Shown: piece by piece, positions 41,655 to 51,338 of the stretch
How positions within the stretch are numbered: the stretch's first letter is position 1
Layout: the number at the start of each line of letters is the position of its first letter
NCBI RefSeq assembly: GCF_025567385.1
Contig: NZ_JAOQJU010000015.1
Location: 1 to 64,000, forward strand
DNA: 64,000 bases
Source of the DNA: Claveliimonas acetigenes
GTDB lineage: Bacteria > Bacillota > Clostridia > Lachnospirales > Lachnospiraceae
Reading direction: 5' to 3'
Notes under the pieces: generated by a model
Told to the model about the DNA's origin: nothing
Seen by the model: only the letters and a program-made list of their open reading frames with translations
The model's database searches: none
Program-made: the position numbers and the translations under genes

Positions 41655-42617
41655 ATGGAAGACTTAATTAGCGTAATAGTACCAATATACAATATAGAAC
41701 CCTACGTAAATCGGTGCGTTGAAAGTGTTGTGAAGCAAACGTATTCTAATCTTGAGATTATACTTGTAGATGATGGTTCGGAAGATAATAGCCCAAGTAT
41801 CTGTGATAAATGGAAAGAAAAAGATTCCAGAATTGTAGTGATTCATAAGGCAAATGGGGGATTATCTGATGCGCGTAACGCTGGAATGAAAATTTCACAT
41901 GGGAAGTTTTATAGTTTTGTTGATGGTGATGACGAGATATCACCAAATATGCTTGAGAGATTATATAAAGCTTTACGAAATACCGATTCAGATGTTTCAA
42001 TGTGTAGAATGGAGAAAATAGAAGCTTGTAAGAGCTATGTAACTAGGAAATATAAGTTTGATTGTAAACAGAAAATATTATCCTCTAAGGAAGCGATTCA
42101 ATTACTTCTCAAAGATGAACTTGATTGTAGTGCATGCTTGAAGCTTTATTCGGCAAATGTTTTTGGCAAAATTGAGTTTCCATTTGGAAAAACGAATGAA
42201 GATTTTGCGGTAATGTATAAGGTGTTTGCTAATGCAAGTAAAATTGTTTATATTCCAGATATTTTATATCATTATTATTTTAGGGAGAATAGTATCACGT
42301 CGACTAAATTTAATAGAAGCCAATTTGATAAAATTGATAACTGCCTTGAGATGATAGCCTTTGTGGAGAAAGAAATGCCAGATATTATACCTGAAGCAAA
42401 ATCATACCTATATCGGCAAAGTATGTATTTACTTAAGACAATATGCTTATTAGGAATTAAACATGAATATCCAGGTCGATATATGCAGTTAGTAAATATT
42501 TTAAGAAAAGGCTCACTGAATATCATACAGTATAAATGGTTGTCTGTAAAGGAAAGGGGAATGTATTTATTTATAGCATGGATGCCTGATTTATATGTAA
42601 AGTGGAAGGAAAAATAG
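41655..42617 (+). CDS. Glycosyltransferase family 2
   Basis: 320 residues, GT-A fold. SVIVPIYNIEPYVNRCVESV, ILVDDGSEDNSPSICDKW, NGGLSDARNAGMKISHGKFY, SFVDGDDEISP and FPFGKTNEDFAVMYKVFANA carry the DxD and catalytic ED residues. The C-terminal part is helical with hydrophobic patches. It starts 3 bp after the TagF-like gene and is followed 7 bp later by a pyruvyl transferase. Confidence 0.88.
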   Translation: MEDLISVIVPIYNIEPYVNRCVESVVKQTYSNLEIILVDDGSEDNSPSICDKWKEKDSRIVVIHKANGGLSDARNAGMKISHGKFYSFVDGDDEISPNMLERLYKALRNTDSDVSMCRMEKIEACKSYVTRKYKFDCKQKILSSKEAIQLLLKDELDCSACLKLYSANVFGKIEFPFGKTNEDFAVMYKVFANASKIVYIPDILYHYYFRENSITSTKFNRSQFDKIDNCLEMIAFVEKEMPDIIPEAKSYLYRQSMYLLKTICLLGIKHEYPGRYMQLVNILRKGSLNIIQYKWLSVKERGMYLFIAWMPDLYVKWKEK

Positions 42618-42624
42618 TATTAGT

Positions 42625-43677
42625 ATGGAGTTGATAGAAAAATTAAAGGCGTTACGCAGAGAAATTCAGTATCAGAAAAAATATGGAAAAAAGATTAGAA
42701 AAGCGCGAAAAGAAAATAAAAAATTATATATCTGTTTAGGATCAGCAGTTCATGGAAATTTGGGAGATCAGGCATTAGGTCTTTGCAGGGTAGAATTTCT
42801 TAAATATTGTGGAATTTCTAATTCAGATATTATTGAATATACGACTAGAGATAAAATGAGATATTGGCTGCAAATTTGTCGAGAAACTAAAGAATCAGAT
42901 ATAATAGTACTCCGTGGGGGTGGATATTGGGGAGACTTATGGATAGATGGATTTGAGGAAATCCTTACATATATAAAAGAGTTTAGAAATAATAAAATAA
43001 TAGTCTTTCCTCAATCTGTATATTTCTCTGATTCAAAGGAAGGGAATGCTCTTTTTCAATATTCTAAGTTAATAGTTAAAGAGGCCCCCAAATTGATTAT
43101 TTTTGCGCGAGATATAGAATCATATAAATTATTAAAACGGTGTTATCCGGAGAGTTTAATTGAGGTTGTGCCAGATACGGTACTTTCATATCGGCCGAAG
43201 AATTTGATGAAATGTAATCGAAAAGGGGTAATACTTTGTCTAAGAAATGATAAAGAAAAAAATCAATCTATAGATGTTAATAAGATAGTTATTGATAATT
43301 TGAAGAAAGAAAAAATTGAGTATCAATTTCAAGATACAAGTATTGATTTTAGTTTACAGAATCTAAGCGATAGAAGAGAAAAATTATTTGAACTTTGGAA
43401 TAAGATGGCAACAGCAGAATTAGTAATTACGGATCGGCTTCATGGAATGATTTTTGCCACAATTACGGGAACTCCGTGCATAGTGTTTAACAATATTGAT
43501 GGAAAAGTGGGGCATCAATTTAAATGGATTGAAACATTGGGATATGTTTTTTTGGTAAAATCAGAAGAAGAATTTGAACATATTTTACATATAGCATTAT
43601 CTATATCTGATGTTGAGTATCCTTTAGAAGATATGTTGAAAAAATATACAAAACTTGCGGATGCATTAAAAATGTAG
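42625..43677 (+). CDS. Polysaccharide pyruvyl transferase family protein
   Basis: 350 residues with the family start GSAVHGNLGDQALGLCRVEF, an internal LRGGGYWGDLWIDGFEEIL, FPQSVYFSDSKEG, and the C-terminal ITDRLHGMIFATITGTPCIVFNNIDGK region (quoted here in part; RLHGMIFA is the key block). These enzymes transfer pyruvate from phosphoenolpyruvate to sugars, giving the polymer negative charge. Position between a GT2 gene and the flippase gene fits repeat-unit modification before export. Confidence 0.85.
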   Translation: MELIEKLKALRREIQYQKKYGKKIRKARKENKKLYICLGSAVHGNLGDQALGLCRVEFLKYCGISNSDIIEYTTRDKMRYWLQICRETKESDIIVLRGGGYWGDLWIDGFEEILTYIKEFRNNKIIVFPQSVYFSDSKEGNALFQYSKLIVKEAPKLIIFARDIESYKLLKRCYPESLIEVVPDTVLSYRPKNLMKCNRKGVILCLRNDKEKNQSIDVNKIVIDNLKKEKIEYQFQDTSIDFSLQNLSDRREKLFELWNKMATAELVITDRLHGMIFATITGTPCIVFNNIDGKVGHQFKWIETLGYVFLVKSEEEFEHILHIALSISDVEYPLEDMLKKYTKLADALKM

Positions 43678-43696
43678 TAAAGCTAGGGAGGAAAAC

Positions 43697-45226
43697 GTGT
43701 CGGAAGGAAGAACGAAAAAGGCTGCAATGAATGTGGCGTTTAACTTTTTAAATCAAATATTGACACTTATTTTATCATTTGTTTCACGGACGGTTTTTGT
43801 CTGGGGATTGGGGGCTGAATATCTTGGTATAAATGGATTATTTAGCGATGTGTTAGGCTTATTATCTATGGCAGATTTGGGATTTGGCACGGCGATGGTT
43901 TATAGTTTTTATAAACCTTTGGCTGATAATGATTATAGAAAAATAGCTGGATTGACGACTTTTTATAAAAAAGTATATACAATTATTGCGGCTGTTGTAT
44001 CCATTGTAGGTGTTGCGCTGATACCCTTTCTTCCATATTTAATAAATTTAGAAAAAGATATACCACATTTGACATTATATTATTTATTGTCATTAGCAAA
44101 TGTGGTGTTTTCTTATTTGTGTGTATATCGAACGTCTATTTTAAGTGCAGATCAAAAGAGTTTTAAAATAACAAGAATAACAATGATAGTTAATATAATA
44201 CGTTCGATTTTACAAATTATGGGCATTGCTATTTGGAAAAGTTATACGTTATATTTGGTTTTAGGGTGTATTTCTGTTCTTATAAATAATTTGATTGCGT
44301 CTTATGTAGCTGTAAAAGAATATCCTTTTATCAAAAATTCTGTAGAACTTAAGGCTGATGAAAGAAAGAATATATTTGCAAATATAGGATCTGTATTTTT
44401 ATATAAAGTATCCTCAGTTTTGTTAAATACGACTGATAATATGTTGATTTCAGTGATAGTTGGAACAATAGCTGTGGGATATTATTCCAACTATTTGATG
44501 CTCCAAAATAAAATTTCTATGTTTTATACGTTACTTTTTACTTCATTAACTGCTAGTATCGGAAATTTGATTGTAAATGAAAAGGCGGAAAGGCGATATG
44601 AAATTTTTTGTTGTGAGCAATCTGTGAGTTTTATAGCTTGTGGTTTCGTAATTCCTTGCTATATTCTTCTTGTAAATGATTTAATGAGTATCTGGTTAGG
44701 TGATGACTTTGTGCTGGATAATTTAGTAGTGGTGGCGATTGGACTTAATATGTATCTTTCGTGTGTCCTCCAGCCTTTATGGTCTTATAGAGAAGCAACT
44801 GGATTATATAGAAAAACCAAATGGATAATGATTATGTGTGCAGTCTTAAATTTGGTTTTGTCAATTATTTTGGGGAAAATTGTTGGGCTGGCAGGCATAC
44901 TTTTTGCATCAGGTCTTTCAAGATTGCTTACTTATGTTTGGTATGAACCTAGGCTGTTATTCAAAGAGTATTTTGAATTATCTCCTAAAAAATATTATAT
45001 ACAATTATCACTAAATGCTATTTTAATTATATTTCTTGTAATCGGCATTGGTTTTTTAAGTTCTTTTATTCAAGTTAATAGCGTTTTGTCTTGGTTTGTA
45101 AAAGCATGTTTTGTAGGAATTACTTCTTTGACAATTGTATTAATGATTTACTCTAAAACAGAAGGTTTTAGGATATTAAGATTAAAGATTGAAATGTATT
45201 TGAAAAATAGGAAAAGACAATTTTAA
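43697..45226 (+). CDS. Wzx-type polysaccharide flippase (MOP superfamily)
   Basis: 509 residues with about 12-14 hydrophobic helices. The N-terminal NVAFNFLNQILTLILSFVSR, VWGLGAEYLGINGLFSDVL and the later YKVSSVLLNTTDNMLISVIV are typical of capsule flippases (EpsK/Wzx-like). It moves lipid-linked repeat units outward for Wzy polymerisation. GTG 43697 lies 8 bases after GGGAGG. It is the last capsule gene before the immunity-like module; capsule genes resume at 52193. Confidence 0.9.
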   Translation: MSEGRTKKAAMNVAFNFLNQILTLILSFVSRTVFVWGLGAEYLGINGLFSDVLGLLSMADLGFGTAMVYSFYKPLADNDYRKIAGLTTFYKKVYTIIAAVVSIVGVALIPFLPYLINLEKDIPHLTLYYLLSLANVVFSYLCVYRTSILSADQKSFKITRITMIVNIIRSILQIMGIAIWKSYTLYLVLGCISVLINNLIASYVAVKEYPFIKNSVELKADERKNIFANIGSVFLYKVSSVLLNTTDNMLISVIVGTIAVGYYSNYLMLQNKISMFYTLLFTSLTASIGNLIVNEKAERRYEIFCCEQSVSFIACGFVIPCYILLVNDLMSIWLGDDFVLDNLVVVAIGLNMYLSCVLQPLWSYREATGLYRKTKWIMIMCAVLNLVLSIILGKIVGLAGILFASGLSRLLTYVWYEPRLLFKEYFELSPKKYYIQLSLNAILIIFLVIGIGFLSSFIQVNSVLSWFVKACFVGITSLTIVLMIYSKTEGFRILRLKIEMYLKNRKRQF

Positions 45227-45338
45227 ATTAGGATTCTGTGATTTTGAGACTTTGAGGTTTCCCGGCGTAATTTTTTCAATTTAGGTAAAGCAATTATAAA
45301 TGAACTCATTGTATATAAAATCTAGGGAGCGTCTATAT

Positions 45339-46262
45339 ATGAATAACACATTCACTCCAGAAGAACTAAACAGCCTCCGCTTCTATCAGGGAGATATTTC
45401 TCGGTATCAAATCGTTTCTGATGAAACGACCAAAAGGTACACGTCTCCATTCTACACTTCCAAAGGAGCCTATCACATCCTGAATTTACTATTATATCCC
45501 GGTATTAATAATGAACTGGCACGTATCTGCCATGAGAAGAAAAAACTTCCCATCCATCTGATAAATCATCTGGATGAATTGATGTATGTATATCGGAACA
45601 TTTTCATTGCAGCGTGCAGGTATCAGCGCATCCATGAAGGAGGAGGAACCATACATGCATTTCGCAAGGATCGGATGCAGTCCATGGAAATGCTTGAACA
45701 TCAATCTACTTTTGCGTTCACATCATGTTCTTTAAGAGATGATACGGAAGGCTACTTTTTGAAAAAGGATGGTATCCTACTGTTGGAGTTCGAGATTCCG
45801 GATTCGGTACCGTATATTATCATGAACGATGTATTGGGGGATAATCCTTACCAATATCAGGAAGAATTGTTGCTTATGCCATTTACTATGTTTCGTAAGG
45901 AACCGCTGCAATTCACTGAAAAAGAGTTGGCATATAGAGACATACATAACAAACCGCCGGAGAAGAAATATTTGCTTCGTCCGATACAACTGGCTGATGC
46001 TCTTTTCTTGCAGGAAGTAGGAAAAGACACATCAGCCGACGTTAGATACGATGGAATCCAGAATACAGATAGTCAATTTATTTATAACGAAGATGAGATT
46101 GCCCATGCAGTACGATTTCTGAGCAGGCTTAAGGATGCTGCCGGACTGGAAGGAAAGGCAGAGGAGGTTCTTCGGTACTGCAGATGGAAGGAAGCGGTGC
46201 GTCGGGAGGTGAAGAGGATGATGGGAAGCATATGTGCGGAGTTTGACATGGGAGAACAGTGA
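45339..46262 (+). CDS. Putative ADP-ribosyltransferase-fold protein of an immunity-like module
   Basis: 307 residues. The central part follows an ART fold pattern of the R-S-E class: a strand with arginine (GTIHAFRKDR, R109), a strand with FAFTSCSL (S129/S131), an LLLEFEIP strand, and YQYQEELLLMPFTMF, in which Q174-x-E176 precedes LLLMP as in QxE-type (C3-like) transferases. N-terminal INNEL resembles the helix before the first strand. This call is by pattern only. If right, it would modify a host or phage target using NAD. ATG 45339 is set by AGGGAG at 45324. Its stop lies beside the start of the 2TM gene, and it heads a four-gene co-directional block between capsule genes. Confidence 0.5.
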   Translation: MNNTFTPEELNSLRFYQGDISRYQIVSDETTKRYTSPFYTSKGAYHILNLLLYPGINNELARICHEKKKLPIHLINHLDELMYVYRNIFIAACRYQRIHEGGGTIHAFRKDRMQSMEMLEHQSTFAFTSCSLRDDTEGYFLKKDGILLLEFEIPDSVPYIIMNDVLGDNPYQYQEELLLMPFTMFRKEPLQFTEKELAYRDIHNKPPEKKYLLRPIQLADALFLQEVGKDTSADVRYDGIQNTDSQFIYNEDEIAHAVRFLSRLKDAAGLEGKAEEVLRYCRWKEAVRREVKRMMGSICAEFDMGEQ

Positions 46263-46264
46263 GT

Positions 46265-46773
46265 ATGGAAGAAAAATATGAGGAATTAAAGTCGGAGATT
46301 TTCAAGCGGCTGACAGAATATAAGGAAAAGAGAAGAGACTATGAGAAAAGTGTCAGGAGATGCAACTTTGTCTTATCTTTATGCACTCCAGCGACGGCTG
46401 TCATAATATTTGTCAGTTTTTATTTGGAAGAATATGAGACGTTTTTAAAAGGAGTTGTCCTGGCGCTTTCTGTAATAACTGTTTTTTTAGTTATTATGCA
46501 AGGAATGAGAATTATGGCGGAAAATTGATTCAGAGGAGTACGACTTATTTTGCACTTTGCAATCTTCATAGGAAGATGAAATATGCGTCAGATAAAGATG
46601 CGAGATATGAAGAATTCGCAAAAGAGTATCAGGAGATCATGGAGAATGATAACCGTATGAGTCTTGCCAATTCCGTTTCACTTGTGGACATATTACAGAA
46701 GAATTATATGAAAGGAATTGCGAAAGAGAATAGTTTCCCCGCCGCGAAGCAGAAGGATGTGGAGAATCAGTGA
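46265..46773 (+). pseudogene. SLATT-like two-helix effector gene with a frameshift (or programmed shift)
   Basis: The first frame (ATG 46265) gives a basic/acidic helix, two membrane segments (VLSLCTPATAVIIFVSFYL; FLKGVVLALSVITVFLVIM) and ends at TGA 46526 after MRIMAEN. The next frame begins exactly there (TTG 46525) with LIQRSTTYFALCNLHRKMKY, EYQEIMENDNRMSLANSV. Together they make one about 170-residue SLATT-type protein; adding one A to the AAAA run at 46521-46524 restores it. SLATT proteins are 2TM effectors of bacterial conflict systems thought to permeabilise membranes. A TTGA overlap could also allow coupled translation of two pieces. Listed as pseudogene only because the frame is interrupted; it may be functional. 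Confidence 0.6.
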
Positions 46774-46788
46774 AGGGATATAGAAGAG

Positions 46789-49700
46789 ATGGGAAAAAAG
46801 AAAAAGAAGAAAAAACGCCTGACAATAGAGGGGCAGTTAGAGAATTATTATCTGCATGAAGACCATACGGAGCGTAATGAGGTATTGTGGCATGCATGGT
46901 GTCAAAACAAACGGTGGCTTTCTCAACTGCTTGAGGCGACGATGAGTGCATTCCCAACGTATAGTAAGCATGATGAATCCCATGCAAGTACAGTGCTTCA
47001 CAATATAGAGATGATTCTCGGAGAGGCAAGGATCAGGGAATTATCGGCGTCGGATTGTTTTATGCTGCTGCACACGGTATATATTCATGATATCGGTATG
47101 GTGATTACGCATGAGGATCGGGAGAATATCGTGCAGAATGAGAAGTTCCTTGACATGGTAAAGGAATTAGAGGATGACAGCGATGTGGTCTTTCAGAAAG
47201 CCATCAGATCACTTCGGCAGACGAATTATGAGTATGATGATGAAGACAGCAAAGAAGAGCAGACAAAGCGGTTATACGCAGACAAACTATCTGTGTATTA
47301 CGCGATTCTGCATCTGATCGCGAATTATAGAAGGTCAGAACATGGCGAGACGTCGGCGGATCGTCTGTCAAAGTGGACCTTGGATTCTGAAAAATTAGGC
47401 AGCGGATTCTCGATGGCGGGAATTCCGCAGAGAATATTCCTGTTAATCGCAAAATGTGCCGGTTTGCATACAGATTCTGATTTTGCTCATATTATGGAAC
47501 TTCCGCAGGAAGATAACGGATATGTCTCGGATTATCTTCATCCCAGATTTGTTGCGGTACTTCTGCAGTTAGGGGATATTCTGGATATGGACAACGACAG
47601 GTTCCATCCGTTGACGAAGGAATTTGTAGGTGTTCTTCCAGAGATCTCGGCACGTCATTATGAAAAACATCAGGCAATCCGAAGACTGTATATCAGACCG
47701 GACATTATCTCAATCGAAGCAGACTGCAAGACGCAGGAAGCGCTGAGGTTAGTCAGAAAAGAATGCGACATCTTAAAGGGAATTTTGAAAGAGGCCGGTT
47801 ATAACTGGATGCTGATCTGTCCCAGAGGCTTCAGCGGGGCGCTGCCCACCGTGGATTCGGTTAAATTATATCTGGAAGGAATGCAGATTCCGGAAGAACT
47901 TGTGGCTACGCAGTTCCATATCTCACAGAGTAAGGCATTTGCAATTCTGGAAGGTTCCAATGTGTATAAGGGACAGTTTGTATTCTTGCGGGAATTCCTT
48001 CAGAACGCGATTGATGCCAGTAAGATGCAGTATTGGCAGGAATGTGTAAGAACCTGGGGATATTATCGGTCAGGTGAGGAATTGCGAGGGATGTCTCCGG
48101 ATGAACTGGAGGATATTCTGTCTACAGATATTTTCCCAATCGAGATCGAGATGCAGATCGTCAAGAGGAATGAGGAGAAGCAGGATTTCCCGATTACAGA
48201 GGAAGACATCGAGGCTCTTCGAAAAGAGGGCGATAAAGGCAGATGGGAGTATGGAGTCAAGGTTCGGATTAAGGATTTTGGAACGGGGATTGATAAGGAT
48301 AGTATCCTGGGAATAGCGAAAGTAGGGAATAGCCGGAGACGTGACCGTCATATGATCGCGGATATGCCGGAATGGCTGAAGCCAACTGCAGAATTCGGCA
48401 TTGGCCTGCAGAGCGCGTTTATCTTAACGAATATGTTCAAGTGTTACACTTTTACAAGGAGTAACGAGAAATATGAAGTTACGTTCTCTACCGTTAAATC
48501 GAATTATTATGAGGGATATATCAATGTAAAGCCCAGAGATTCTTTTGATACAAAAGATGATGTATATGGGACCTGTTTTGAAGTGTTCGTGCCAGTTTCA
48601 AAAAAGATGCTGCATGAACAGTATCCGACGGCATGGGATGGTAAGGATTATTTTGATGAGGATTATGAATTGCTTCGTCCCTTGCGTCATTCCGCTGAAC
48701 TTTTGGCGCAGATGGCACTTTACCTGGATGAACAGATCGGGGAACAGTTATTTCCGATTCATCTGAAAGTGGAAGATATTCCGGGAATTACGATACCGTT
48801 GAATCTGTCGGATAAGAATCGACTCCATAGATTGAAGTGTAATCTGGGCGAGAAAAAGGTATGGAAGGATAATTTAAATGAGATTGCAGATTATGTACAT
48901 AATACAGAACTGAATCAGCAGATTCAGGATACGTTCGCTGACAGAGTATGGGACAAGACAGCGAAATCATGGATATTCTATTATAAAAAGGAAAAAGATA
49001 CGGACAAAAATGTATTGATTGAGAAGACGGATCATTCCACGGCATTGTTAGATACCTGGAATGGTTATTTTTATGTCTGGAATAATGAATTATGTACGTT
49101 CTGTACGATTAATATGAGGAATTTCCTGCTGCGCGAACAGAGGGAACTTGAGAAAACGGACAGGCAGTGTGAAAGCAGGGAGAATTATAAAGGCGTCCGC
49201 ATCTATTACAAAGGGATTGAACTTGCGGAGATAGAACTTCCGGATATTGGGAATGAGTTGTTCCAGTCTATTGATATCAAAGGAAAACTTGCCAGGGAGT
49301 ACATCAATTTGAGCAGAAAGGGATTTGCGGATAAGGGAGAGGAGTATTTTCTGCAAGAGATCTATGAGCCATTGATGGAATCTGTCCAGAGCCTTTTAAA
49401 GGAGATGAATAAGAATCAGCCGGAAGCAATTGTAGAAGGGGTTCGGGAAAGTCTGGAAAGGAAGAAACGGTTGCTTCAGACGTTGTCGGGTGAGGATGCG
49501 AAATACAAATGGTTTCGCCTTTTTGGATATCCATTATTGGATGAATTACGGAATATTTCATATACAGGAGTGGACATAGAACATTGGCTTGATGAGGCAA
49601 AGCAAGAACTTCTTGATCTTTCTAAGGAGAATGTCGTACTGATCGTAATGCTATCATTTCTTGCAAGGAAAGGTGAATTCAACCCGATACTTCGACTGAG

Positions 49701-51276
49701 TTGTGATGATGGTATGGAATCAAACTGTTGTTGGAACGACGCGCTTGAATGTGTTCGGGAGTATAGCAAGTGGCTGCAAGAGGAATTAAAAGGAAAATCA
49801 ATATTATTTGAGATTGAGCACCGCCCGGAGGTGAACCTGCAGAAGTCAAATTATGTGACTGGAAAACCCAGTCACATAATCAATCTGGCAGATATATTTT
49901 CAGACGATTATCATTTTATGGTTGTTTCAAAACGGGAAAATGTGTCTGTATCATGGAAGCAATATCTGACACCATTCTATATCAAGAAAGAATTGAAGGA
50001 TCATGAAGATCTGCTTGAAATCTTGAAACAATATACTCTCATGGATAGTTTCTCGACCGAGAAGATGGAGTTGGAGAAGAAGGTGCAGGAAAATGGACAG
50101 AATGCTTTGGAGATTGCGCGTAGTTATGGAGTGAAAGCTGTTGGAATGGCTGGCGAGATGAGTCCGGGAGAATATCTGCAGCAGTATTTTATGAAATGGA
50201 TGCTTCAGTATGTCCCGACAGCAGCTCTTTTTATGAGTGAGGATGGAAATACCAGAGTGAATATCTTATCCAGGCAGATATATCCTTTTATATTCGTAAA
50301 TCAGTCATATAAAGCCAGCGTGGTAAGACGTATTATGGAAGAGGTAAAACGGTATGGAATTCAGAGATATTCGATACCGGCATGGCAGCGGATGGAATAT
50401 CTGAAATGTAAAGAGCTGCCTTATACGCATTATTTTGTGAAAAGAGGATATCTTTCGAGGGAATCTTATGGGAAATTGATCTTTCCATTTGGTGCACATG
50501 AACTTCAGATTATCATGAACAGGATGAATTCTCCAAAAGCCAGGGATAATGCGGAAAAATTGGAGGAACTTCTGAAACTTCTGAATAATCGTCAATTCTT
50601 ATTTGAAGATCTGCAAAGAAATGACGATAAAATCAAGAATCAGATAGGGCAGATACAGAAGCAGAAGAAAATTTCTGATGACGGGTATCTAAGTATGTAC
50701 TATAGATTCAAAAAAGAGTGGGAGAATGGATACGGTCAGGGAGAATGTATTGTGAGTGAAGTGCGCGATGAGTACAGAAGCTTTGTTATGACCTGTATTA
50801 AAGCGGAAAATAAGAAAAGCGGATTTTCATTATCAGAGTTCTGGGAATTGCAAAAACAGTGTGAATATATCCATGTGTATATTTTGCTGATGGCACTGTG
50901 CAGATATTATGGAGAAGAAAAGATACTACCTCTTGAATCACTTTCCCCAAGAGAGTATAGCAGATTCGCAGCGGCATGGCTCTATGTGATTCGAAAGGAA
51001 TACATGACAGATGCTTCGGAAATCGCGGAATATAAAGACAGTTTCCTCGATATGATGAAAAGAGGAACAGGAGATATTTACCATAAGCAGCAGAAGATTC
51101 TGGAATATATTGCCGGACATAATAGTTTTGGTTTGACGGGTCAGAATCTGTGGAGCTGCTGGATGAGATGCATTGAAGAATTACTCGACATATTTATTCA
51201 GATAGAGATGAGCGCTTTCAGTAATCTTGGAAGTAGACTGACTGATTTGGAATATTTTGAGAAGAGAATACTGTGA
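46789..51276 (+). CDS. Large HD-domain plus Hsp90-type (GHKL) ATPase protein
   Basis: 1495 residues. After a lysine-rich start (GKKKKKKKRL) an HD-type metal-dependent hydrolase spans about 40-340 (YSKHDESHAS at 59-68, TVYIHDIGM with HD at 100-101, CAGLHTD, LLQLGDILDMDNDR). From about 375 a GHKL/Hsp90-like ATPase follows: N-box FLREFLQNAIDASK (about 400-412), G1 VRIKDFGTGIDKD (about 492-502), G2 EFGIGLQSAF (about 532-541). The C-terminal about 700 residues are unassigned. HD plus Hsp90-like chains are known in conflict systems (HD-CE type), where the ATPase is thought to sense infection. A 15-bp spacing to the SLATT gene implies one operon. Confidence 0.75.
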   Translation: MGKKKKKKKRLTIEGQLENYYLHEDHTERNEVLWHAWCQNKRWLSQLLEATMSAFPTYSKHDESHASTVLHNIEMILGEARIRELSASDCFMLLHTVYIHDIGMVITHEDRENIVQNEKFLDMVKELEDDSDVVFQKAIRSLRQTNYEYDDEDSKEEQTKRLYADKLSVYYAILHLIANYRRSEHGETSADRLSKWTLDSEKLGSGFSMAGIPQRIFLLIAKCAGLHTDSDFAHIMELPQEDNGYVSDYLHPRFVAVLLQLGDILDMDNDRFHPLTKEFVGVLPEISARHYEKHQAIRRLYIRPDIISIEADCKTQEALRLVRKECDILKGILKEAGYNWMLICPRGFSGALPTVDSVKLYLEGMQIPEELVATQFHISQSKAFAILEGSNVYKGQFVFLREFLQNAIDASKMQYWQECVRTWGYYRSGEELRGMSPDELEDILSTDIFPIEIEMQIVKRNEEKQDFPITEEDIEALRKEGDKGRWEYGVKVRIKDFGTGIDKDSILGIAKVGNSRRRDRHMIADMPEWLKPTAEFGIGLQSAFILTNMFKCYTFTRSNEKYEVTFSTVKSNYYEGYINVKPRDSFDTKDDVYGTCFEVFVPVSKKMLHEQYPTAWDGKDYFDEDYELLRPLRHSAELLAQMALYLDEQIGEQLFPIHLKVEDIPGITIPLNLSDKNRLHRLKCNLGEKKVWKDNLNEIADYVHNTELNQQIQDTFADRVWDKTAKSWIFYYKKEKDTDKNVLIEKTDHSTALLDTWNGYFYVWNNELCTFCTINMRNFLLREQRELEKTDRQCESRENYKGVRIYYKGIELAEIELPDIGNELFQSIDIKGKLAREYINLSRKGFADKGEEYFLQEIYEPLMESVQSLLKEMNKNQPEAIVEGVRESLERKKRLLQTLSGEDAKYKWFRLFGYPLLDELRNISYTGVDIEHWLDEAKQELLDLSKENVVLIVMLSFLARKGEFNPILRLSCDDGMESNCCWNDALECVREYSKWLQEELKGKSILFEIEHRPEVNLQKSNYVTGKPSHIINLADIFSDDYHFMVVSKRENVSVSWKQYLTPFYIKKELKDHEDLLEILKQYTLMDSFSTEKMELEKKVQENGQNALEIARSYGVKAVGMAGEMSPGEYLQQYFMKWMLQYVPTAALFMSEDGNTRVNILSRQIYPFIFVNQSYKASVVRRIMEEVKRYGIQRYSIPAWQRMEYLKCKELPYTHYFVKRGYLSRESYGKLIFPFGAHELQIIMNRMNSPKARDNAEKLEELLKLLNNRQFLFEDLQRNDDKIKNQIGQIQKQKKISDDGYLSMYYRFKKEWENGYGQGECIVSEVRDEYRSFVMTCIKAENKKSGFSLSEFWELQKQCEYIHVYILLMALCRYYGEEKILPLESLSPREYSRFAAAWLYVIRKEYMTDASEIAEYKDSFLDMMKRGTGDIYHKQQKILEYIAGHNSFGLTGQNLWSCWMRCIEELLDIFIQIEMSAFSNLGSRLTDLEYFEKRIL

Positions 51277-51338
51277 AAAGATTATCTGCTGGAATAAAAA
51301 ATACGAAAGACTAGACTATCAGGAAGAAGGAACCAAAG

